NCBI GenBank assembly: GCA_034440575.1
Contig: JAOTOL010001181.1
Location: forward strand, 186,001 to 250,000
DNA from: Imbricaverruca yamaguchii
Lineage: Eukaryota > Arthropoda > Thecostraca > Neoverrucidae
DNA: 64,000 bases
Direction of reading: 5' to 3'
The notes under the pieces were generated by a model. That model had not been told where the DNA came from. It did not search any database and was given only the letters and a program-made list of their open reading frames with translations. A program made the translations under genes and the position numbers. Below, piece by piece: positions 26,201 to 38,200 of the stretch. The first letter of the stretch is position 1; each line of letters begins with the position of its first letter.

Positions 26201-29200
26201 ATCACAAAGCCTAATGGGCTTGTAGCGAAGATTTCCTGGCAGGCTGAAAATTATTGTATAATGAACTAGATGTGTATCTTCATAAAGCTGGGCACGAAGT
26301 TCACAGTGTACCCTCACTATGCAGAGGATTATATAGCATGATGAACATAAGTGCAGCAATCTATGAATATACATGAATCCATGAAATACACTGATACCAT
26401 GTGTCATTAAAAAGAAACATGTGAAGCTGTAGCATAACCACAAATTCGGCTGAGCTGACACACTTAAGGGCTGAATCATGACATTGCCCAAACCCAAGTA
26501 ATTGTCAGCTAATTCAGGAGGGATTTGGAGCAAGGGGATGGGGCATCACCAGCATAGATAACCTGATTTGAACTACAATCAACCTTTACTCAAGCTCTTC
26601 AGAAAAACAGGGAACGAAAAAAGTAGAAGAAAAAGTATTGCTTTCAACTAGAGCTTGCACCTAAACCATACAAATCAGGTATTTTGCGTCAGCGATTTAT
26701 TAAACCTTACACAACCCAAGCTGAATGACAATGGGCTGGCTGTATCGACCCATGAGCTGAACCATTAACAGCGTTGAATATCATGACTGAGTAGTATCTC
26801 AGCACTGATTGCAGGCAAAGAATGTAGGCATACAAATCTTCATGAATAAATACAGAAATACCCAAACCTCGATCCAATTCAGCGACTTACGAAGACTCAG
26901 GTTTGTTTTTCGAAGTCTTGTGTGCGTCACAATTGTAGGCATGTATTTTGAAGAAAAATAGATTTGATAAAATGTTTCAATATTAATATATGATTCTGTT
27001 CAGATCTAAACAGGGAAATAAAGTTAGAATTGTTTCTTCATTTATCTTAATCTTACATGAATAATTTTAATAAATACTGCAAATGTTAGCAAACATTGTT
27101 TATCAAGAACATCAGATGAGTAATTTCATCCTAAGGCTGGCACATTCCAGGATGAAACACACATGAAAATACAGGTGAATTTGTGGATGAATACTGGCGA
27201 GCATGATGGATAAATCAAAGATCAAAGCAAATATCTGAACGTCTCATCATTTTCTACACCTTATAAAAGGACAATAGCGCTCTGCCGCGCGCGGTACAAG
27301 GAATTATTTATATGTTCATCTGCGGGCTTTTTCGGCCAGTCTGAAGGGTGTAAAATCCAGGTAAACGCGGGGCTTCATATACGGAAGTGCTACGAATAAA
27401 TCGCACTACAACTGGGATTTCCCAACTCTCCGTTTATTTTAGTGCGTGAAAATTTTCACAAAACGACTTCCGAAGGGTTTCTTACGTGCCATATTTTTTT
27501 ACAACGCAAGAGCTCCTGACGTGTGGATGCTTGGAAAGCATGCTGCAAACGGAGACCAGTTCCTTGGTGATATGGCAAGGGAATACTATAAGTGAACAAA
27601 AATATAATTATTTCAAGTTCATTTTCTGATTTGAGCACACAAAATACTCGACATGTGCACATTTAAATGAAAATTATAGTGTTTTTCAGTTGCCGTTTGT
27701 CGATAGCTCACTGGTTTTTTTTCCTTCGTCACAGGTAACAACCTGAACGCCATAATTATCCCTTGTAGTGTAAATATTTGAACCTAGTTCTTCATGGTAT
27801 TCTTTATATTGTTCCAAGTCCTTTCCAGTATAATAGCCTCCCAGCCGTGCAGGCTATTTTTTTTTTTTTAATTGCGAAGTGTGCATTGTGTCCTGCGGCA
27901 CTATAATTTGTCACGAAAGCGCAAAACATCGCTGCGCTGAATTTCGTTTCCATTCAATTGTTTTCATAGCCTTGCGCTTGGCATATACGTGCATACAGTG
28001 CAGCGTGAGTTCTATGTGTACTGCATTGAGCTGAGTTAACCTTAAACCACCTCAGCCTACGTTGCACAAATGTGTGGTACAATGTAGATGATGAATACCT
28101 CAATCTACATTGGTGATATATTAGCGGCGGATCTGCGTGTACTGTTCGAAGGGAAGCATATGATTAAGGTAGGGCGAGTGGATTCCAAGGTTGTTCTGCT
28201 TTGTTGGGAAGGGTAAAATTCAGAGCTGGATGAGGCTGAAATAGATATTGCATGGGCGTGACGGTATTAGGTCTAAGGAGGCCGAATGGGCCGCCTGCCA
28301 TGCCCAAAGGGGAACGCCACCTCATGTGCTGGAATGCCACCCCTCTGGTCTCCTTTCCATCCCCTACTGATTGATTGATTGATTATTTGGGCTTAAGGGC
28401 GCGCCGACTGCAAGGTCATTTAGCGCCCATCCCATCCCCTACTGTTGAAGTGCCACCCATCAAGGTCGGGGTGCACCCCACCCCTTTGGTCCCCGCTTCC
28501 TAGAAGGGCAAGTTAGTGCCACCCCAGCACATCTTTAGCCTCCACCAGCCCCACAGCTCAGCCACACACCCTGTAAATTCCTGTATCCGACCCTATATGA
28601 CACTGAATTATGTGATGCTGAATATCCCTACAGGGGAGGAGCCTTAACATATTGCAAGGTGTGGACAGGGTAGGAATTATGGATCCAGCACCTGACAATG
28701 CCAACTATGAGTGATATTAACTACCCTGAGAGACTATGAGTTCCAATGTTAACTACCCTGCTAGTAAAGAGTCTGTCTTGTCTTTATCCTGATATGATTA
28801 ACTTTGATTTTGAATTTGTGGTCTCTAATAACTAATTGCATAATTTGTATTATCCTAGAGATGTATCTGTTGCTGACCATGCATAAATTTAAATATCTTG
28901 AGACCTCCCCTTATTTTTCTGTATCTAAGTTCACACACATCTTTATCAATCTTGTCTCGTATGCGAGGTTGCTCAAATTACTAATCCTCTTTTACACTCT
29001 CTAAACGTTACCAACTTTTTCCATTGCTATAGGGGATCAAGCTCCACTATTTAAAATGTGGCCTACAATTTTGTTATTGCTTCTGTTGAATCCAAGTCGC
29101 ATTGGAGATATGCAAAATAATTATCTCCGTGAGATAGTACGATTTTGGTTTCGCTGTTGACTGGTATTCGTAAACACTATCCACATTTCCAGTCACACTC

Positions 29201-32200
29201 GCAATCATATCGCTTCGAAGTTCAGCCATGCACAATTAAAAGTTGTTCTTGGCTTGGTTAGTGCTTCTGTTGATGGCGTCTGTGCTGACTGTTCAGATGC
29301 CTCATTTCACTCTTATATTAAATGTTGATGGTGTGCTGTATTATTTATTTACAAAGTCCAGCAGTTTGATCGAGTTGTGGCATGACCTTCACTACAGATT
29401 ATGCTCCCTTGAGACCGAAGGACATAAACACATCACAAAAGGCAAAACAAAAACAGTGCCAGTATTAGTGACATTGCCGTAGTTAAGCTCCAGTTACAGC
29501 TGAAAAGCATACGTATAAATATGCAGGCAGATGATTTGAAAGTGCTGTCGGACACACTTTGATACGGTCGTTCTGCGGGCACAGATTCAGCATTTGAGGA
29601 CGTGACAGGTCACAGGTATGATGACAGTTATCTGGATTGCATAGGTCAGCACCGCCACCCAGGGATGTAGGTTTCGTGATCAGGTCTGCATGAGGACTGG
29701 TCAGCGAGGCAGTGGCAAAGGTGGATGGTACCTGTAACACAATTCCGATCAATCAAATGCACCCACATGCAGTTAATGGCATTTGGGTGAGGCCAGCTAG
29801 GCTAGCAATGTAGGTCTTTAGTAGGGCGGTGCACAGGTGTCCTTCCGCCATGCGTGGCAAGATTAATGTGAAGAAGTATCAAACAATGGAATTGCCTGTT
29901 TCATTTCAAGCACCGCGCTACATTCATGAACTCAATAAAGAAAGGGGGAGGCAAAATGTGAAGCATGTGAAGGTACTGACCTCAACAATGTGATTCAGGA
30001 AGAGTGGACCCAACATACAATTTGTCCAAATTTGTATGATTATGTTTGCTACTGGCCATGTGTTTATTTTATTAGTATGATAACGCAATCTGGGTTTTCA
30101 TCATGGTGCATCTATTCAACGTTTTTCATCTTTCACTATCTGTGATTTTGTTTTTCATCTGCACAGGTACCGAAAAAGTAATTTTAAGACACTGCCTCAG
30201 GCCGACTTGTGACCTAACACAATATCGACCTCGGACCGTCCGGTCGGCCAGTGTATAGTGGAGTGACTCGATAGTGTGTGCCCCAGACTGACCTATGACA
30301 CGCAGTACAGCGGTGGCGTCGGCAGAGTCGATCCTGTTCACCACGCGACACTGATACGTGCCAGAGTCCTCCTCCTGTACACCAATAATCTGAAGACTGC
30401 TTACTCCCAGGTAGAAAAACCGCCGGTCCAGGTATCTGTCGATACACCACAGTACTGACACACAAGGTAAACCACAGCACTGTCATACAAGGTACACTAC
30501 AGTACCGTCACACAATATGCCACAGCACCGTCACACACAATACACCACAGTACCGTCACACACGATACACCAAAGTATCGTCACACACGATACACCACAC
30601 CACAGTACCGTCACACGATATACCACAGTACCGTCACACACAGTACACCACAGTACACCACAGTACCGTCACACACGATACACCACAACACAGTACCGTC
30701 ACACACAATATGCCACAGCACAGTTGCACACGATACACCACAGTACCGTCACGATACACCAAAGTATCGTCACACACGATACACCACACCACAGTACCGT
30801 CACACACGATATACCACAGTACCGTCACACACAGTACACCACAGTACCGTCACACGTGGTACACCACACTACACCACAGTACAGTCACACACGATACACC
30901 ACACCACAGTACAGTCACACGATACACCACAGTACCGTCACACACGATACACCACAGTACACCACAGTGCCGTCACACACGATACACTACAGTACCGTCA
31001 CACACGATACACCACAATACACCACAGTGCCGTCACACACGATACACTACAGTACCGTCACACACGATACACCACAGTACACCACAGTGCCGTCACACAC
31101 GATACACCACAGTACCGTCACACACAGTACACCACAGTACCGTCACACACGATACGTCACAGTACCGTCACACACAGTACACCACAGTACCGTCACACAC
31201 AGTACACCACAGTACCGTCACACACAGTACACCACAGTACCGTCTCATACGCAATTTACGTGCAGATATGTAATGAAGGACACATTACAGAAGTAATTAA
31301 CCTGAGCCAGGTGAAACGCGAAGGGGGAGACACTCACGGTGTCTACGGTGGTGTCATCCTTGAGTCGGGCGAAGAAGCAAGGGGGAGCAACTCAGTATCT
31401 ACGATGGTGCCGTCATTGATTCGGGTGAAGGGGAAGCTACTCAATGTCTATGGTGGTGCCGTCCTTGAGTTGGGTCGAGGGGGCGGGGAGCCACTCTCGG
31501 CGTATATGTTGATGCAGTCCTTTGCGTCAGAGTAAGGGGAGCGGGGAGCCACTCACGACATGTCTATAGTGGTGCCGTCCTTGAGCCAGGTGATGCTGGG
31601 GGGCGGGTTGCCGTTGGCGGCGCAGTCCAGCGTGACGGTGTCGCCGAGACGAGCCTCCGTGTCCACCGGCCGCGCCGCGAAACTGGGCGCCTCCGCCCTG
31701 TTTGTCTCTTCTGCAGCCGGATCGGGGCGTTACCACACGAGCATGGAGCACCGAAACAGCTGGAGACTGGGCCAGATTTCGCCCAGTCTTTTTTTTTCAA
31801 GGGACATATCCGTGCCGTTTTCGTCACCGAACGGATTAAAAACAGTCTGTGGTGTGAATATTAGTATGCCCTAGGCATATTCGGGGCAAGTGTTGGGGAA
31901 GTCATCCTCAGCCATTTTCACCAGATGTCTCGATATCTCGTTGGACGTCAATGTATTGGCGATCAGCATGGTATGTGGAAATCAGTCTCTCGTGTGATCC
32001 TGATAGAAGTTATCTTTGATGACATGGTATCTCAGAAAGGCAGAAGCGCCCCTAGGGAAGGAAGCACATTGACTCGACACGGCCGACGGTTATCACCACG
32101 CGACGGCTGGCGTTCGATTTTGCAACTGTACACTTCCAAATGTAAAGTGGTCAGTCAGAACATCGGGAACGAATCCAAGGAGGAAAACGCCGAGTTGTTT

Positions 32201-35200
32201 TTATGTGGTTTTGAATGTGCGACGACAGTGTAGCATTGTTGGCAGCACACACACCACGTAATGCTTCTCGCAGCGCGTTCGGGAACAATGTCGGTTTAAG
32301 CTGGATGCTTTGAAAAGGCACCACTATCGAATTGGTCTAGAAAGGGTCACGGCGGTTTCTTTAACTATATATATCATCTCGCGGTCAAAAGTAGCTATTT
32401 GTGTCCAAGGTTGCAGCTTTGTGCTAATACGACAACCGGCTCGGGAATGCATTAAATTTGCATACAATGGCCGAAGTGATTGTCAGCATCAAGGACGGAT
32501 GGAGCAAACTACGCTTGGGAGGTGCTACAAGTAACATCCTCATAAGATATTTTCACATCGCCTCAAAAGCCTGCACAACATGACAGGCTAAATCCGCGTC
32601 CAATCCGAGTTCCTAACTACACCCTTGCGCAGGTGTATTGCACTGGATGGTCGAGGCTCCTGTGAACGCGAGTACCATCTGTGTTATCCGTGCATAGTGC
32701 GCAGTCAAATATACAAATAACGCCAATGGAACCAATAAATGCACCATATTCTTCGTACTATGGAACGCCGTAGGATTTTTAGATACGGGATCATCTACAT
32801 ATAAATTACATATATTCTGTTATTATCTCATGAAGTGAAGGAAGTTCGTGATATGCATAACATAAAATGTAGCGCCAAAGAAACCAAAATGTATGTGCAC
32901 CTTCCATTATTACCCACATGGGAATACCTATCGTTGCCTTTGACGGCATGCAGCGTATCGGACAAAAATGCACACTTGTCATGGGCAAAGTGCACTGGTA
33001 CTGCTGACAAGAATAACTTGCCCGTTAAGATAATTACTGCACACTGGTGCATCTTGAACACCTATGCTTTGTGAAACTCGAGGCATTATTTCCTACACAA
33101 AAGGTCAGCTAATTGGTTCATCCAATGATGCAGATTACCAGACAATGTTTTCCTAAATGCATGAGGAACAACCGGATGCAGAGGTGCCAAGTTGAGCCCA
33201 CCTTGCCTGCCATGTCCGACGCTGTATATATTTTAAAAATTGTTTCTCCACAGAATGATGGATTAGGCTGCAAGGAATCAAACATCATGGTACTGAGTAA
33301 ATTTGGCGGTTGGTTTTCAATATAAGGAAAGAAAGGGGAATTCGTAACATTTTTAGCGCACATGAATATATCACGGAAGTTTCTGCTATTAATGTGCACG
33401 AAGTACCAAACCTAAAAAATTGCATTACAATATTGTGATACATATTCCAATTTTGTATTTGGGCTTGTCCTTTATCAAGGACAAATGCAGACGAAATGCT
33501 TCTACGGTAAATTGTACTTCCATTAAAGGCCATGTCAGGCATGCGAAGGCACAGATGTTGAGTGATGAACATGGTGCAACAAAAAGCATACTGTGTGCAC
33601 ATGCACACAAGCATGTGCATGCATAATGAACTGGTCCAGAAGTATATTTCCTGAGCCCTTGAGCCCGGTTCAACGATGTCGGTGATAATTCCACCAAATG
33701 ACGACCATCGAGTCAAACAAATTCCTCTAGCATATAACAAGCCATCGGACCCTCCAGCCATGATAACAAGTGTACCAGAACAATCTTGAACAATACTCCT
33801 TAGCCAATCCTTGAAGGGAATGAACGCTTTACAAAATTAACTTCATATTCAATGTGAAGACAGCTTAAAATCAAGGTAAAATCGTTGCATTGTAGCCAGA
33901 CTTAGCCGACTAATTAAGCATAAAAATGGCAGACAATCCGGTTGTCCGTTAGACAGCTATAGGGAAGACCAGGCATACTCCATTTGAAAATTCCAGGACA
34001 CACAAAAGAATAGTTTCGATAACAATAAACATCTCGAACCATATTTCTGCATCGTGTTACATTACTGCAGGCGCATCTGCCTCCGCCGTAGCTTCCAATA
34101 TCCTTATCACGATGAAATATGCAACGAGGACAAAGGACGGCACGCCAGATGCTTTCGACCTAACGATTATAAGAATGTGTTCCAAGCTAGATTGACCAGA
34201 AAAGGCGATCATTTCCTCCACGAACGTCGAGCCCATCGGGAACCGGACGGCGCCGCATCTCACCGCGGTTGGTGTTGATTGTGAGCCGGGTGGGCGGGCC
34301 CAGCTCGAAGCCCATCGCGTTGTCGGCGCGGCAGACGTATGTGCCGCTGTCCTGCATGCGCACCTGGTCCAGCTCCAGCGCGCCGGACGGCAGCACCAGC
34401 GCGCGCGACTGGTCCACCGCCAGCGGCTGGTCGTTGCGCAGCCAGGAGAAGCGCGGCGTCGGCCGGCCAACCACGCCGCACGGGAACCGCGCCGTCCGGC
34501 CCAGGAACAGCGACAGCACGGCGGCGCGCTGATCGGTGGCCGCCAGCTCTGCCGTAGGGTCAGCCCAGGGTCAGCCCACGGTCGGTACATACTGCCGCAG
34601 GGTCAGCCCAGAGTCGGTACATATTGCCGCGGGGTCAGCCCACGGTCGGTACATACTGCCGCAGGGTTAGCCCACGGTCGGTACATACTACCGCGGGGTC
34701 AGCCCAGGGTCGGTACATACTGCCGCAGGGTCAGCCCACGGTCGGTACATACCGCCGCAGGGTCAGCCCAGAGTCGGTACATACTGCCGCAGTGTCAGCC
34801 CAGGGTCGGTACATACTACCGCGGGGTCAGCCCAGGGTCGGTACATACTGCCGGAGGGTCAGCTCACGGTCGGTACATACCGCCGCAGGGTCCGCCCGTG
34901 GTCGGCACATACTGCCACAGGGTCTGCCGAGGGTCAATACATACTGCCGCACTGCCAGCCCAGGGTCGGTATATACTGCCGCAGGGTCAGCCCAGGATTA
35001 GTACATATTGCCGCAGGGTAACCCCAGGGGGGGTAAAAAACCCCCCCCCCCCCCCCCGGGGGGGAAAAACTGCCGCAGGGTAGCCCAGGGTTAGTACATA
35101 TTGCCGCAGGGTCAGCCCAGGATTAGTACATATTGCCGCAGGGTCAACTCAGGGTCGGTACATACTGCCGCCGGCAGCATCGACGCCGCAACAATCAGCA

Positions 35201-38200
35201 GTCAGCGTTATTGTCGGCGATATTGCGCGTTACGGTATCGCTTCAATATCGCCGTCAGCACCGTCAGTACAGCCGATACCGCAATAAGTACCGCCCGAAC
35301 TGCCGACCTCACCCTAGTACCGCCGTCAATGCCATCAGTACTGCCGATGTCGCAACCAGTACCGTTAGTATTACTGTCGTCAGTACCATCGTCAGCTACC
35401 ACCGACGGTGTCGCCGTCGGTAGCAGCGTCAGTGTCGCCTAGGGGTGTTCAGGAGAGGTACTATGAATATCTCTGGTATTCCCCACAACTAGGGTAAATT
35501 GCACTAAAACCCATCTGACAGTTGAGACGAGCGCTACATAACCAGTAGAAGTTGATGCGCCCATAAACCGTAATATTCAATCAATCAACAGTTCACACGA
35601 GGGATGGTGACGCAATGTCCTGGCGCTGGCCGATAACGTCGAGATCGAACAATTACAGTGTTATACTAAATTGAATTTGCCTTGGGTAAGTACAGCGAAA
35701 ACCCACGTGACGACTAGGACACACCGGCAACACGCTGTCACTATTGTCGTTAACGTGACGCCGCATACCCGAGGACTGGTCGGGCAGATCCGTGCCAGCT
35801 CGCAGCCTGACACGTCACGCATCAGACCAGCACCAGTAGCATGGCCAGCACCGCACATGTCGCGGCCGGGGAAAGGCGCCACCGCAGCAAGCCGGCCGTG
35901 GAAGGCCACACTACATCAGATATACGATACGGTCGTGACGGTCAACACCACCTTTTGCAGTAACGTGGCACGGACCTTGCCGGACTTCAGGAAGAGGGCT
36001 GACCTGCAGTGCGTGCCTGCAGCGGGCCCGTGGTACAGTACCTGTCAGCTGGAGGGAGGCCGTCCTGCAGCGGCCCGTGGTACAGTACCTGCCAGCTGGA
36101 GGGAGGCCGTCCTGCGGCGGCCCGTGGTACAGTACCTGTCAGCTGGAGGGAGGCCGTCCTGCAGCGGCCCGTGGTACAGTACCTGCCAGCTGGAGGGAGG
36201 CCGTCCTGCGGCGGCCCGTGGTACAGTACCTGCCAGCTGGAGGGAGGCCGTCCTGCAGCGGCCCGTGGTACAGTACCTGCCAGCTGGAGGGAGGCCGTCC
36301 TGCGCGGCCCGTGGTACAGTACCTGCCGTGGGGGGCCGTGGTACATACCTGCCAGCTGGAGGGAGGCCGTCCTGCAGCGGCCCGTGGTACAGTACCTGCC
36401 AGCTGGAGGGAGGCCGTCCTGCAGCGGCCCGTGGTACAGTACCTGCCAGCTGGAGGGAGGCCGTCCTGCAGCGGCCCGACGTCCTGCGGCGGCCCGTGGT
36501 ACAGTACCTGCCAGCTGGAGGGAGGCCGTCCTGCGGCGGCCCGTGGTACAGTACCTGCCAGCTGGAGGGAGGCCGTCCTGCAGCGGCCCGTGGTACAGTA
36601 CCTGCCAGCTGGAGGGAGGCCGTCCTGCAGCGGCCCGTGGTACAGTACCTGCCAGCTGGAGGGAGGCCGTCCTGCGGCGGCCCGTGGTACAGTACCTGCC
36701 AGCTGGAGGGAGGCCGTCCTGCGGCGGCCCGTGGTACAGTACCTGCCAGCTGGAGGGAGGCCGTCCTGGGCGGCCCGTGGTACAGTACTGCCAGCTGGAG
36801 GGAGGCCGTCCTGCAGCGGCCCGTGGTACAGTACCTGCCAGCTGGAGGGAGGCCGTCCTGCAGCGGCCCGTGGTACAGTACCTGCCAGCTGGAGGGAGGC
36901 CGTCCTGCAGCGGCCCGTGGTACAGTACCTGCCAGCTGGAGGGAGGCCGTCCTGCAGCGGCCCGTGGTACAGTACCTGCCAGCTGGAGGGAGGCCGTCCT
37001 GCAGCGGCCCGTGGTACAGTACCTGCCAGCTGGAGGAGGCCCGTCCTGCAGCGGCCCGTGGTACAGTACCTGCCAGCTGGAGGGAGGCCGTCCTGCAGTG
37101 GCCCGTGGTACAGTACCGCCAGCTGGAGGGGGCCGTCCTGAGCGGCCCGTGGTACAGTACCTGCCAGCTGGAGGGAGACCGTCCTGCAGCGGCCCGTGGT
37201 ACAGTACCTGCCAGCTGGAGGGAGGCCGTCCTGCGGCGGCCCGTGGTACAGTACCTGCCAGCTGGAGGGAGGCCGTCCTGCGGCGGCCCCGTGGTACAGT
37301 ACCTGCCAGCTGGAGGGAGGCCGTCCTGCAGCGGCCCGTGGTACAGTACCTGCCAGCTGGAGGGAGGCCGTCCTGCGGCGGCCCGTGGTACAGTACCTGC
37401 CAGCTGGAGGGAGGCCGGCCTGCAGTGGCCCGTGGTACAGTACCTGCCAGCTGGAGGGAGGCCGTCCTGCGGCGGCCCGTGGTACAGTACCTGCCAGCTG
37501 GAGGGAGGCCGTCCTGCAGCGGCCCGTGGTACAGTACCTGCCAGCTGGAGGGAGGCCGTTCGGCTGAGCAGGATGCCGCCCTCGGCCAGCGTCACCTGGC
37601 ACTGGTACTGGCCCTGGTCGGACGGTCGCACCGCATCGAACGCCAGCGTGTTGTTAGCCAGCATCCGTCTGGCGGCACAGCACCGCAACAGTGCGTCACA
37701 ATACCGCCATAGTGTGGCACAACACCGTCACAGTGTGCCACAATAACTCCGTAGTGTGGCACAACACCGTCACAGTGTGTCACCATCCCACCATAGTATG
37801 GTACAACACCGTCACAGTATGTCACAATATCTGCATGGTGTGGCACAATACCGTCACAGTACGCTACCGCAATAGTGCGTCACAATCCTGCCACAGTGTG
37901 TCACAATCCCACCATAGTGTGTCACAATACCGCCAATGTGTCACAATACCGCCATAGTGTGTCACAATACCAGTGCCTGAAAAAAAAACCTATTCGGTAC
38001 AAGATACACACCCAAACAGAAAAAATTTCACGTCTTTTCTGCCTTATGGTGGGGCTCGTTTAGGGCTGAATGTGTAGGGGGGGGGGCAGATTCTACCCAT
38101 TTCCCTTGAGATCGTTGAATACGCTGGGGCGATTAAAAAAACTGAATCAAGCGAGTTCTGCTGATCTAACCTACACCTTTGGAATGTCAAAATGTTCCCA

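Larger units (their letters stand above)
24609..30292. other. Large fra intron between Ig3 and Ig4
   Basis: A 5.7-kb intron, becoming AT-rich after 26 kb. It holds a 16-bp array (25600-25800) and one ultra-short element (28370-28431). I found no exon that fits the phase-1 splice junctions on either side. Confidence 0.55.

Noticed and set aside
29540..29735. Cys-rich open frame in the Ig3-Ig4 intron as a cassette exon
   Set aside because: The acceptor GTGTTACAG would force phase 0, while the flanking exons need phase 1; in phase 1 there is a stop.
30517..31296. 259-codon open frame rich in His and Thr
   Set aside because: Translation of the ACACCACAGTACCGTC repeat; not a protein.
34553..35175. 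Regular 32-bp units suggesting a CRISPR array
   Set aside because: No unique spacers: units are head-to-tail copies. The setting is an animal intron.
35671..37746. 691-codon open frame on the plus strand
   Set aside because: It is almost wholly the 47-bp minisatellite read on the strand opposite to the gene; stop-free because of the unit's composition. No domain is present.
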